This document shows, piece by piece, positions 38,039 through 45,898 of a stretch of DNA of 64,000 nucleotides; position 1 is the first letter of the stretch; each line of letters starts with the position of its first letter. The notes under the pieces were generated by a model. It did not search any database. It saw nothing but the letters and a program-made list of their open reading frames with translations, and was not told the DNA's origin. The stretch is from contig JAYQNH010000002.1 of NCBI GenBank assembly GCA_038144195.1, positions 1,178,001-1,242,000 on the forward strand, written 5' to 3'. Origin of the DNA: VMDJ01 sp038144195. GTDB taxonomy: Bacteria > Pseudomonadota > Gammaproteobacteria > Chromatiales > Chromatiaceae. Position numbers and translations under genes: made by a program.

Positions 38039-38620
38039 TTATTTGGTTAGCGCATCAAAGCGTTGTTTAAAAGCCAAATCACGCCCTTGTTCAGCAGCTT
38101 CTTTTGAGCCGTAAGCACCCGATTCATTCCATGCTTGGGTTTTGTGATTAAACACAGAGAACTTGTATTGCTTACCCATTTTAAAGACGCTGCTGACTTC
38201 TTTGCCGGCTTGCGCCATCGCTTCGATTTTATTTTTACCACCAGGTACGGCGCCGTGATCAAAGCCCATAGTTGATTGGCTGCTGACGGGGGCGCAGTCT
38301 CCAAGTTTTAAGTTGTGGTCTCGAATCTCGCCTTGCTCGGAGAGTTCGACTTGTTCGATATGCGGAAAGCGTGAGGCGATGTAACCAGCCATCAATCGAC
38401 CTAATTTAAAGTCTTCGTTTTCCAGCGCAGTGAGGAGCTTGTCTGCAGCGATCTGGCCGCGAAGGTATTGATCGGGTTGGTCGACCCACTCGCGATTAAC
38501 TTGCCAACCGGCATTCATATCGTTATCCATTTTGTCGAAAAAGTCACCGGCCTGTTCGATAAATTCATCAGGCACATTTAGTTCGATTAGTTGGTCGGCG
38601 AGGGTGACGGATAACTGCAT
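38039..38620 (-). CDS. Hypothetical protein, 193 aa
   Basis: The ATG at 38620 is chosen over the one at 38632. The N-terminal half is acidic and helical (F-F-D-K-M-D-N-D-M-N-A-G-W-Q). The C-terminal half has Y-K-F-S-V-F-N-H-K-T-Q-A-W-N-E-S-G-A-Y-G, which looks like a small beta domain. No named family recognised. It forms a two-gene unit with the gene at 37675. Confidence 0.6.
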   Translation of the reverse strand: MQLSVTLADQLIELNVPDEFIEQAGDFFDKMDNDMNAGWQVNREWVDQPDQYLRGQIAADKLLTALENEDFKLGRLMAGYIASRFPHIEQVELSEQGEIRDHNLKLGDCAPVSSQSTMGFDHGAVPGGKNKIEAMAQAGKEVSSVFKMGKQYKFSVFNHKTQAWNESGAYGSKEAAEQGRDLAFKQRFDALTK

Positions 38621-38750
38621 GACACATCTCAAGCGGATAAAAGATGCGCGTAGTGTAACGACATGCGTTTATTGATGTCGTGGTTAGCAGTAGGGATTTA
38701 CCGTGCCTTGGCGTATCATGGGCACATCAAAGTGGTTAAGGGTGATTTCG

Positions 38751-39419
38751 GTGTTAATCACAATTCCTGATTTGCTCAATGAGCCGCAGATCCAAAAGTT
38801 GCGTGAAATTTTGGCGGAAGCTCAGTTTGTTGACGGAAAGTTGACCGCTGGCATGGCTGCGCGCCGGGTTAAAAATAACGAAGAGATCCAGCCAACGCCG
38901 GAACTTACGGAGCGTTTGAATCGAATTGTGATGGCAAGCGTGGCTCAAAATGCGCGTTTCCGAAGTGCAGCGCTACCTAACCGCATGGCGGACTTTATCT
39001 TTGCGCGTTACCAGCCAGGCATGACCTATGGTGATCATGTGGATGATCCGATTATGGGGGGCGGTAAGTTTCGCACCGATGTCTCTATAACGATTTTTTT
39101 GAACGATCCTTCAGAATACGAAGGTGGTGAATTGGTTGTGCGCACGCCGTTTGGTGACCAGAAAACCAAACTTGCTGCAGGCAGTGCAGTGGTTTATCCA
39201 TCAGGCAGTGTGCATCACGTGGCTGAAGTCACCAAAGGTGAGCGCTTGGTAGCATTAACCTGGGTGCAGAGTTTTGTGCGTGATGCATCCCAGCGTGAGC
39301 TTCTTTTTGAATTGGATGCCGCGCGTGAACATCTTTTAAAGACCGAGCCAGAGAGTGATCATGCTAAGTCAGTTGATCGCAGTTATTCGAATTTATTGCG
39401 GATGTGGGCTGACGTTTAA
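38751..39419 (+). CDS. PKHD-type Fe(II)/2-oxoglutarate hydroxylase (YbiX/PiuC family)
   Basis: From a GTG at 38751, with TAAGGG eight bases upstream, the 222-aa product matches the YbiX/PiuC family: M-A-D-F-I-F-A-R-Y-Q-P-G-M-T-Y-G-D-H-V-D-D-P (His-x-Asp), Y-E-G-G-E-L-V-V, V-Y-P-S-G-S-V-H-H-V (distal His) and R-L-V-A-L-T-W-V-Q-S (2-oxoglutarate Arg). The family is iron-regulated in E. coli and pseudomonads. No Fur box was identified here. It is intact. Confidence 0.9.
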   Translation: MLITIPDLLNEPQIQKLREILAEAQFVDGKLTAGMAARRVKNNEEIQPTPELTERLNRIVMASVAQNARFRSAALPNRMADFIFARYQPGMTYGDHVDDPIMGGGKFRTDVSITIFLNDPSEYEGGELVVRTPFGDQKTKLAAGSAVVYPSGSVHHVAEVTKGERLVALTWVQSFVRDASQRELLFELDAAREHLLKTEPESDHAKSVDRSYSNLLRMWADV

Positions 39420-39430
39420 ACGCGTTTGAT

Positions 39431-39712
39431 ATGCAGTACTTATTTTTGGCTTTTATTGCGTTGTTGGTGTCGGGTTTGTGTGCGCAACCGCAGCAGCCAG
39501 TGCAGCCTCTGCCACCTTACATGCCAGCGCCTTATGTAGATATGTCTCCCCGTTACGACGTGCCCTACAATCGTTTTGAGCAACCACCCCCTGAGCGATT
39601 AAATCGTTACTTAAAAAAACAATGGCGAGAAATACGGACGTTTAATTTCGGAGATACTCAATGCGTGGTCATTTCTGAAAACAACATTCAGTGTGGTAGG
39701 CGTTTTTGGTGA
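39431..39712 (+). CDS. Hypothetical secreted proline-rich protein
   Basis: The 93-aa protein has a signal peptide (M-Q-Y-L-F-L-A-F-I-A-L-L-V-S-G-L-C-A), a proline/glutamine/tyrosine-rich middle (Q-P-L-P-P-Y-M-P-A-P-Y) and two late Cys residues (T-Q-C-V ... I-Q-C-G). It starts 12 bp after the PKHD oxygenase and may be cotranscribed. Family unknown; a prolyl-hydroxylase substrate is a pure guess from its composition and position. Confidence 0.6.
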   Translation: MQYLFLAFIALLVSGLCAQPQQPVQPLPPYMPAPYVDMSPRYDVPYNRFEQPPPERLNRYLKKQWREIRTFNFGDTQCVVISENNIQCGRRFW

Positions 39713-39740
39713 CGCGTGATTAGCCTGAGTCAGTTAAGAG

Positions 39741-39956
39741 TTAGTTGTACTCACCAGGAATATCATTTTTTCTAACCGTGACTTTGCCAACTTTTTGCCC
39801 GGAAAATCTTAGCAACTCATCACCCGAGAACTCATAACCTAAGCGCATAGCAATGCGTGCAACATCATCTGCGGTCGAAGCGGAAAGCACTTCATTTTTC
39901 AGATCCTGATCTGCTTGCATCTTTTGCAAGAATTCTTTGATGTGGTCGAGTGACAT
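39741..39956 (-). CDS. Nif11-like domain small protein
   Basis: The 71-aa protein matches the Nif11 leader-like pattern: M-S-L-D-H-I-K-E-F-L-Q-K-M, then L-K-N-E-V-L, T-A-D-D-V-A-R-I-A-M-R-L-G-Y-E-F-S-G-D-E-L. This domain is found near nitrogenase genes and as the leader of some ribosomal peptide natural products. Here there is no Gly-Gly cleavage motif or cysteine-rich core, and no modifying enzyme nearby, so a free-standing role is more likely. It lies just beyond the terminator that follows the DsrC-like gene. Confidence 0.78.
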   Translation of the reverse strand: MSLDHIKEFLQKMQADQDLKNEVLSASTADDVARIAMRLGYEFSGDELLRFSGQKVGKVTVRKNDIPGEYN

Positions 39957-39996
39957 CTTTAGTTCCTAACGATGTTAAGGGTGGTTAAGCGGAGAC

Positions 39997-40024
39997 AAAA
40001 AAGCCCCGCACTGCGGGGCTTTTT
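39997..40024. terminator. Strong hairpin between the Nif11-like and DsrC-like genes
   Basis: AAAAGCCCCGC and GCGGGGCTTTT form an 11-bp stem around ACT, with A and T runs on the two sides. It can end the DsrC-like transcript on the minus strand. Confidence 0.82.
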
Positions 40025-40044
40025 AACATCAATCAGATGATTGA

Positions 40045-40386
40045 TTAGTAGCCGCCTTTACGTGCAACGTATGGCAAGCCTGCAATGCGATTACCTTGCT
40101 TAGAAGGTGCGCCTGGGAACAATTGATACAGGTCTTTGCTGCTTAACTTCTTGCCCCAAATCTTTGACATGCCTTTGTTGATTACGCGCTCCATTGGCTG
40201 CTCGTTTTCATCAAAGAACTGCGCACGAAGGTAGTTGATAACGTCCATGTGCTCTTGAGTGAGCTCACCCATGGTGTCGTCAGCTGCTGCTAAAGCGTGT
40301 GCAACTTCTTCTGACCAGTCAGCGGTGTTAACCAAGTTGCCGTGATCATCGACTTCAATAGTCTTGCCATTCACTTCTAGTGACAT
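40045..40386 (-). CDS. DsrC/TusE-family protein lacking both cysteines (RspA type)
   Basis: The 113-aa protein has the DsrC fold signature (L-V-N-T-A-D-W-S-E-E-V-A, E-L-T-Q-E-H-M-D-V-I-N-Y-L-R, Y-Q-L-F-P-G-A-P-S-K-Q). In place of the two redox Cys of DsrC it ends G-N-R-I-A-G-L-P-Y-V-A-R-K-G-G-Y, so both are missing, and the protein cannot carry persulfide sulfur in the known way. Such Cys-less paralogues have been called RspA and proposed to regulate. It is about 3 kb from, and divergent to, the real dsrC operon. Confidence 0.85.
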   Translation of the reverse strand: MSLEVNGKTIEVDDHGNLVNTADWSEEVAHALAAADDTMGELTQEHMDVINYLRAQFFDENEQPMERVINKGMSKIWGKKLSSKDLYQLFPGAPSKQGNRIAGLPYVARKGGY

Positions 40387-40525
40387 TGTCTTACTCCTTA
40401 CTACAGGGTTTTATCGTTGAGATCAGTGCTGTGCGGCTTATCGCTGCAAGTCAGTACTGCTTTCTTTAGAAAATTCGTATGCTTCGTTGGGAAGCAACTA
40501 TCCAAGTATATTGGACTATTCTGAT

Positions 40526-41227
40526 TTAATCATCTTCGGATTTCTTCACCGCCTCAATACCTTTATGAGGGATGAAAATGCCGCAGCCGAGGTGCATATG
40601 CTCACCAATGCCGGTTTGCTGCACGCGGACTGATTGTTCAGGCCTGAGACCATCTAACATGATGCTGCGCGTCGCAATATCTCCATTGGGAGTGTGGATA
40701 TGCTGGATCGTGCCGCAGAGTGCCTTTTTTACTCGAACATCAAGATTCTTCATGTGCGAGATAACGCGCATCAGGAATTTGTTCTCATCTTCATCTTCGC
40801 CGGCCTCTAGCACGATATGACGAGCAAAGATGGTGCTTTGCTTTGATAATAACTTGCGCTTCGCTTTGCCGATGGTCAGCGGGTGACCGTCAATATTTAG
40901 TGTCAGGCCATCGAGTTTTTCTTGAATGCTTTTTTCCAGAGCGGCAGGCACACGCAAAGTGAGCTTTGTACGCTTTGACAGAATAAGTTTCTGACCAAGC
41001 GATGGGTCAGGGCGTTCCCAGCCATTTTGAGAGCCAGCCAAGTGAATGCTGTGAATAGCGCAGCCAGAGTTGGCATCTGCAAACTCTGGGAAGGCATCAA
41101 TCAATGCTTTGCTCAATGCGTGCGCGTGATCAACGGGGAGTTCTTTGCAGTTCAGTGAAAACACCAAGTCCACAACGTCATCGTTGACTTGAAACTCTTT
41201 GCGGTTGTCGTCTTCTTCCCAATACAT
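40526..41227 (-). CDS. Cas6/Cmx6-like RNA endonuclease, no CRISPR nearby
   Basis: Cas6 proteins cut CRISPR transcripts at repeat stems. The 233-aa protein matches the MYXAN-type Cas6/Cmx6 family. It has the N-terminal half with V-V-D-L-V-F-S-L-N-C-K-E-L-P-V-D-H-A-H-A-L (candidate catalytic His34/His36), a repeated ferredoxin-like layout, and the C-terminal Cas6 glycine-rich loop G-I-G-E-H-M-H-L-G-C-G-I-F at 206-218. No cas gene or CRISPR array is present in the window. It is last in a three-gene unit with 41237 and 41960. An RNA-processing role outside CRISPR is inference. Confidence 0.8.
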   Translation of the reverse strand: MYWEEDDNRKEFQVNDDVVDLVFSLNCKELPVDHAHALSKALIDAFPEFADANSGCAIHSIHLAGSQNGWERPDPSLGQKLILSKRTKLTLRVPAALEKSIQEKLDGLTLNIDGHPLTIGKAKRKLLSKQSTIFARHIVLEAGEDEDENKFLMRVISHMKNLDVRVKKALCGTIQHIHTPNGDIATRSIMLDGLRPEQSVRVQQTGIGEHMHLGCGIFIPHKGIEAVKKSEDD

Positions 41228-41236
41228 GCGGAATCC

Positions 41237-41950
41237 TTATTCTGGCAAGCTGGCTTGAATCGCATCGCGATCAATCCACCAGTTTTCTTGAACCAAGACA
41301 TCCACGACGTTACGTAAACGTACAAAGAATTTATCCGGTTCGTTGAGTTCAAGCTTTTCGATCCAAAATTGGAACTGTTCTTGAGAGTCGATGTTGCTAT
41401 GGCGACGTGCCACTTTGCCGAGAAGTTGTTGTGCAAAGAAGCTCAAGCGTTCCTGCTCAGGGCCAGGTTCAGCACGTACATCGGCTAAGAAACATGCTGC
41501 TGCCGCTGCTACAGCCGCGCCATCGGAATCATCTGGCGTATCGTCGATCACGTGACTCAACAAATGCACGGTGATCTCAGGATCAATCGGGAAGGTCACA
41601 CCAATCCAAATGCCATGGCCTAACGCGACAAGCGCATCTTCATGGCCAGTTTGATAAGCAACATCACAGGCGTCAGCGGCAGATTCCCAATCGCCGATTT
41701 GGCTAAAGATGCCAAATGCAGTCATCGCTATTGGCCAAGCTTCTTCGCCGCGCTCAATGATTTGTAGAACGCGGGCAATTTCTAACTGTAGTTTTGCACG
41801 GTCAGCTTCTGGCGCTGCTTCTGGCAAGCTTTCCAGTTGTTTTTGTAGCTCAACAAGCTCGCCTTCAAGCTCAGCTTGTTGGCCAAGGTCTTTACGCAGT
41901 GATGCTGCTGCCGTGTCGACAAGTTTTTCGGGGTCGAAGTAATCCACCAT
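41237..41950 (-). CDS. Hypothetical helical-repeat protein, partner of Cmx6-like gene
   Basis: The 237-aa protein is almost all helical. An N-terminal charged coiled-coil-like stretch (about 16-42) is followed by tandem helix pairs with alanine-rich faces (W-E-S-A-A-D-A-C-D-V-A-Y, G-A-A-V-A-A-A-A-A-C-F-L-A-D). This resembles a TPR/SEL1-type solenoid. It is 9 bp from both neighbours, so the three genes are one unit. The function is unknown; a scaffold for the RNA endonuclease is a guess. Confidence 0.7.
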   Translation of the reverse strand: MVDYFDPEKLVDTAAASLRKDLGQQAELEGELVELQKQLESLPEAAPEADRAKLQLEIARVLQIIERGEEAWPIAMTAFGIFSQIGDWESAADACDVAYQTGHEDALVALGHGIWIGVTFPIDPEITVHLLSHVIDDTPDDSDGAAVAAAAACFLADVRAEPGPEQERLSFFAQQLLGKVARRHSNIDSQEQFQFWIEKLELNEPDKFFVRLRNVVDVLVQENWWIDRDAIQASLPE

Positions 41951-41959
41951 GATGCGTTC

Positions 41960-42148
41960 CTAGTAAAGACTGCTAAAGGCAGCTTCAAGTTGATCTTCCC
42001 AATCGTTTGGGGTGTCAGGGAATTGGGGTTTCACGTCGAAACGCAAATGCATTTCACCACGGGCCCCGAATTCTTTGATGATCGCTTTAAGCTCATCAAA
42101 GTCTTGTAAATCTTGGTTAGCGATAATGACTTGGCTAAGCAATAACAT
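41960..42148 (-). CDS. Hypothetical 62-aa protein at the head of the Cmx6 unit
   Basis: A small protein with M-L-L-L-S-Q-V-I-I-A-N-Q-D-L at the start and F-P-D-T-P-N-D-W-E-D-Q-L-E-A-A-F at the end. No membrane segment, cysteine or known domain is visible. Short spacing to the helical-repeat gene (9 bp) and normal codon use support it. Family not recognised. Confidence 0.6.
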   Translation of the reverse strand: MLLLSQVIIANQDLQDFDELKAIIKEFGARGEMHLRFDVKPQFPDTPNDWEDQLEAAFSSLY

Positions 42149-42175
42149 AGTGGCCTCTGTGTTAAATCGTTTTAA

Positions 42176-43049
42176 TCAAGCGATGCGATTATGGTAGCGC
42201 GCTCGGTAAATGACACGTCGTTGTGACGGATCATCAGAATCAGTAAAGCTGGAGCGATTATGCAGCACGTTGTTGCTGATAATGCCTTGGCCTTGCTCAA
42301 GGGTTAAATGCAAGATGTGGTCATCGGCGCTATTTAACAAGTCCAAGATGGCAGATGCTGCAGCTTGTGTGTTTGCATCATCTTTCCACTGCACATTTCG
42401 TTGACGGGCCGAGTAACGCATATGCAGAGAGTGTCCGTCGGAGTTGATACTGAAAACAGGACCCACGGAATCGCCGCGTATGACTTTGCCCCCTTCAACA
42501 TTGCCGGGGATGGTAAAGGCATCGCTGGCCATTAATGCCGCGATCCACTCGGGGTTTTGGTCACGCAACTTAATATAAAGAAGCTCGTGATCAATCAGTC
42601 CGTTAATGCCGCCTACCATTGCTGGGTGGCCGCAATAAAGTAACCAACCATGTATTTGTTGATTTGGCATGTTGTAGTAGCCATCGGTATGCCAACCGAG
42701 GGGACGGTTGGTGTATGGGATGTAGACGTTATCGGTTGAGGTTTCTTTAACGCGGATTTCGGTAATGCCTGAATCTTCTGCGCAGAGGTTGCTATCAATA
42801 TCGTTGAGTCCTAACGCCAGTCCAAGCTGATGAATCGCGGTTTCGGCATGCTTCAGGGGTGAGGTCGAACCGAAAAAGTGAAAAATTTTGTTCACGACAG
42901 TTCTTTTTTAACGTTTCTATCTGCTGCCCCTTGAGGAATAAAGGATTTAGGGTCACCTCAGGCGCCAATTGAGCATTCTTCAGCTTTTGCTCACGCCATC
43001 GCACGTAGGCATCTGAATTATCAAGAGAAAAGGGATTTTGTAAGCTCAT
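42176..43049 (-). CDS. TauD/TfdA-family dioxygenase (one frame break)
   Basis: TauD-family enzymes are Fe(II)/2-oxoglutarate dioxygenases, some of which free sulfite from taurine. The first frame (from 43049) gives the N-terminal 60 or so residues. A CCCC for CCC at about 42853 shifts it. The second frame holds G-W-H-T-D-G-Y-Y (His-x-Asp), N-N-V-L-H-N-R (distal His) and R-R-V-I-Y-R-A-R (2-oxoglutarate Arg). The corrected length is about 290 aa. The substrate is unknown; sulfonate use beside the dsr cluster would be sensible but is unproven. Confidence 0.8.
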
Positions 43050-43456
43050 TTTGTGATCCGGGGTGCTATTAGCATTTCCAATAGTACGTGTTGACGATGC
43101 AGAGATGTGTCACTAGTATCCCCACCCACTATTGGTTTATTCGTATGGTCTAACATACTGATAAAAAAGACAATATCTTTTTATATCAATTAGTTAGAAG
43201 AATACGAATGACTTTGAGGCTGCAAAGATATCTCTTTAGGGATAGTAATTTGTAAGCGATATCTCCCGTTGGTGGAGTATGTGAGTATTGCAAAAAACTC
43301 TAATATTCGTCGCCATTGGTAGAAGTCCAAGCTCTGGCTCGGGCTGCTGGGGGAGCCCGCTACCGAGTCAATGAGCACAGATTTTGCTGCACGGATAACC
43401 CGGGCCGCGAATGTAAATTTTAAAGCTAAGAACGATTAGTCAGGAGAGAAAGCGAC
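43050..43456. other. dsr promoter region (407 bp, no gene)
   Basis: The gap between the divergent TauD-like and dsrA genes holds no plausible ORF. It carries an 8-bp direct repeat GATATCTC at 43227-43234 and 43258-43265 (31 bp apart), an 8-bp inverted pair ATTCGTAT (43139-43146) and ATACGAAT (43202-43209), and a hairpin CGGGCT/AGCCCG at 43340-43359 that probably lies in the dsr leader. dsrA has the ribosome site AGGAGA. The exact promoter was not identified. Confidence 0.55.
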
Positions 43457-44707
43457 ATGGCAATCGATAAGTACGCAACACCCATGCTAGACCAATTGGA
43501 ATCAGGCCCATGGCCGAGTTTCATTACTGGTATCAAGCGCCTGCGTGACGAACACCCAGACGAGGGTATCAACAAGGTAACTAACTCATTGCTGGGTCAG
43601 TTGGAGCACTCATACGAAACCCGTAAGGGTTACTGGAAAGGCGGTACTGTATCTGTATACGGTTACGGCGGCGGTATCATTCCTCGCTTCTCTGAAGTAG
43701 GTCACGCTTTCCCTGAGTCGAAAGAATTCCACACTTTGCGTGTTCAACCGCCTGCAGGTAACCACTACTCAACCGCTATGCTTCGCCAAATGGCTGACAG
43801 CTGGGAAAAGTACGGTTCAGGTTTGGTAACTTTCCACGGTCAGACCGGTAACATCATGTTCATCGGTACCGACACTAAGCGCACTCAGCACTTCTTTGAC
43901 GAGATCAACGACTACGGTTGGGACCTCGGCGGTGCAGGCCCTTGTGTACGTACTGCGATGTCTTGTGTTGGTGCAGCACGTTGTGAAATGTCTTGTACTA
44001 ACGAGCAGAAAGCACACCGTTTGTTGGTAAACAACTTTACTGACGACGTTCACCGTCCAGCGTTGCCATACAAGTTCAAGTTCAAGGTTTCAGGTTGTCC
44101 TAACGACTGTCAAAACGCGGTAGAGCGTGCTGACTTCGCTGTGATCGGTACTTGGCGTGATGACATGAAAGTCAACCAAGATGAAGTTAAGAACTACATT
44201 GCTGACAAAGGTCGCCAGTACTACATCGATAACGTAGTAACTCGTTGTCCTACTAACGCTGTTTCTTTGAACGACGATGACACCATCGCAATCAACAACC
44301 GTGACTGTGTACGTTGTATGCACTGTCTGAACGTAATGCCAAAAGCATTGCAGGTTGGTGATGACAAAGGTGTAACCATCCTTATTGGTGGTAAGCGTAC
44401 GCTGAAGATCGGTGACTTGATGGGTACCGTAGTTGTTCCATTCAAGAAGCTTGAAACTGAAGACGATTGGGAATCACTCGTAGAGTTGGCTGAAGAAATC
44501 ATTGATTTCTGGGCTGAGAATGCACTCGAGCACGAGCGCTGCGGTGAGATGATCGAGCGTATCGGTTTGGTTAACTTCCTTGAAGGTGTCGGAGTTGAAG
44601 TTGATCCAAACATGGTTAACCACCCACGTGAGTGTTCATACGTTCGTATGGATGGCTGGGATGACGAAGCAGTTAAATGGTTCGATCGTCAAGCTGAAGC
44701 TTCTTAA
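43457..44707 (+). CDS. dsrA: Reverse dissimilatory sulfite reductase, alpha subunit
   Basis: DsrA with DsrB forms the cytoplasmic siroheme-[4Fe-4S] enzyme that oxidises DsrC-bound sulfur to sulfite. The 416-aa protein has the siroheme-cluster cysteines C-x5-C at 170-176 and C-x3-C at 214-218 (S-G-C-P-N-D-C). A ferredoxin-like insert has C264, C284, C287 and C290 (N-R-D-C-V-R-C-M-H-C). It is first of the complete dsr cluster, intact, with AGGAGA as ribosome site. The oxidative direction follows from dsrEFH and dsrL downstream. Confidence 0.97.
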   Translation: MAIDKYATPMLDQLESGPWPSFITGIKRLRDEHPDEGINKVTNSLLGQLEHSYETRKGYWKGGTVSVYGYGGGIIPRFSEVGHAFPESKEFHTLRVQPPAGNHYSTAMLRQMADSWEKYGSGLVTFHGQTGNIMFIGTDTKRTQHFFDEINDYGWDLGGAGPCVRTAMSCVGAARCEMSCTNEQKAHRLLVNNFTDDVHRPALPYKFKFKVSGCPNDCQNAVERADFAVIGTWRDDMKVNQDEVKNYIADKGRQYYIDNVVTRCPTNAVSLNDDDTIAINNRDCVRCMHCLNVMPKALQVGDDKGVTILIGGKRTLKIGDLMGTVVVPFKKLETEDDWESLVELAEEIIDFWAENALEHERCGEMIERIGLVNFLEGVGVEVDPNMVNHPRECSYVRMDGWDDEAVKWFDRQAEAS

Positions 44708-44741
44708 TCAAGCTTTAACCAACTCTTTATTTAGTATTTGT

Positions 44742-44762
44742 CGCGCGGCATAGCGCCGCGCG
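44742..44762 (+). other. GC hairpin between dsrA and dsrB
   Basis: CGCGCGGC and GCCGCGCG form a perfect 8-bp stem with an ATAGC loop. No T run follows, so it looks like an RNA stability or processing element rather than a terminator. Confidence 0.65.
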
Positions 44763-44795
44763 GTCAGAACATTTACCCGGTTTTTGGAGGTAAAA

Positions 44796-45869
44796 ATGGC
44801 AAAAGAAATGCGTGAACCGATTGAGACAGGCTGTCCTGATCCGTTCCAGTATATGCACCCATCTATGCGTCGTAACTTTGGTCAGTGGGCTTATCACGAG
44901 CATCCAGCACCAGGCGTTCTACTTCACGTAGCAAAGAACGGCGACAAGCTTTGGACTATCAAAGCAGGTACCCAACGTATCCTTGATGTTTTCACTCTGC
45001 GTAATCTTTGTGATATCGCTGATGAATACTCAGATGGTCACATCCGTTTCACTATTCGTTCTAACCCGGAGTTCTTCGTAACTGACGAGTCTCGTGTTCA
45101 GCCACTGGTTGATAAGTTAGAAGCTGAAGGTTTCCCTGTTGGTGGTACTCAGAACTCTGTTACCACTTTGTCGCACACTCAAGGTTGGTTGCACTGTGAC
45201 ATCCCTGGTACTGACGCATCAGGTGTTGTTAAGTCAATGATGGACGAGTTGATCGATGAGTTCCGTAAGGCTGATATGCCTAACCGTGTTCACATTACAA
45301 CTTCATGTTGTCAGATCAACTGTGGTGGTCAAGGTGACATCGCGATCAACGTTCAACACACTAAGCCACCTAAGATCAATCACGATCTCGTTGCTAACGT
45401 ATGTGAGCGTCCATCAGTTGTTGCACGTTGCCCAGTTGCTGCGATTCGTCCTGCAATGGTTAACGGTAAGCCTTCATTGGAAGTTGATGAGAAGAAGTGT
45501 ATCTGCTGTGGTGCATGTTTCCCTCCTTGTCCTCCAATGCAGATCAACGATGCTGAGCACTCTAAGTTGTCTATTTGGGTTGGTGGTAACCACTCAAACG
45601 CACGTGGCAAGCCTACCTTCCAGAAGTTGGTTGCATCAGGTATTCCTAACAACCCACCTCGCTGGCCAGAAGCTACCGCTATCGTTAAGCGTATCTTGAA
45701 GGCTTACAAAGAAGGCGCGAAAGACTGGGAGCGTATCAACGAGTGGGTTGAGCGTATCGGTTGGCCTCGTTTCTTCGAAGAAGTTGAACTGCCATTCACC
45801 AAGTATCACATCGATAACTGGCGTGGCGCTCGTAAGAGCTTGAACTCTTCTACTTACATCCGCTTCTAA
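44796..45869 (+). CDS. dsrB: Reverse dissimilatory sulfite reductase, beta subunit
   Basis: DsrB pairs with DsrA in an alpha2-beta2 enzyme and carries the active siroheme in known homologues. The 357-aa protein (ATG 44796 with GGAGG upstream; an in-frame TTG at 44784 is unlikely) has the cluster-binding C-C-Q-I-N-C-G-G-Q-G at 171-180 and a ferredoxin insert with C212, C235, C238, C241 and C245 (K-K-C-I-C-C-G-A-C-F-P-P-C). It is intact. The dsrA-dsrB gap contains a GC hairpin. Confidence 0.97.
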   Translation: MAKEMREPIETGCPDPFQYMHPSMRRNFGQWAYHEHPAPGVLLHVAKNGDKLWTIKAGTQRILDVFTLRNLCDIADEYSDGHIRFTIRSNPEFFVTDESRVQPLVDKLEAEGFPVGGTQNSVTTLSHTQGWLHCDIPGTDASGVVKSMMDELIDEFRKADMPNRVHITTSCCQINCGGQGDIAINVQHTKPPKINHDLVANVCERPSVVARCPVAAIRPAMVNGKPSLEVDEKKCICCGACFPPCPPMQINDAEHSKLSIWVGGNHSNARGKPTFQKLVASGIPNNPPRWPEATAIVKRILKAYKEGAKDWERINEWVERIGWPRFFEEVELPFTKYHIDNWRGARKSLNSSTYIRF

Positions 45870-45898
45870 GCGGTCTGTAAAGACGAGGTAGTTGCAGT

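Noticed and set aside
39741..39956. RiPP precursor peptide
   Set aside because: There is no Gly-Gly leader end, no Cys/Ser-rich core and no modification enzyme nearby.
43190..43378. 62-aa minus-strand ORF in the dsr promoter gap
   Set aside because: No ribosome site, low-complexity composition, and it lies over the putative regulatory repeats.
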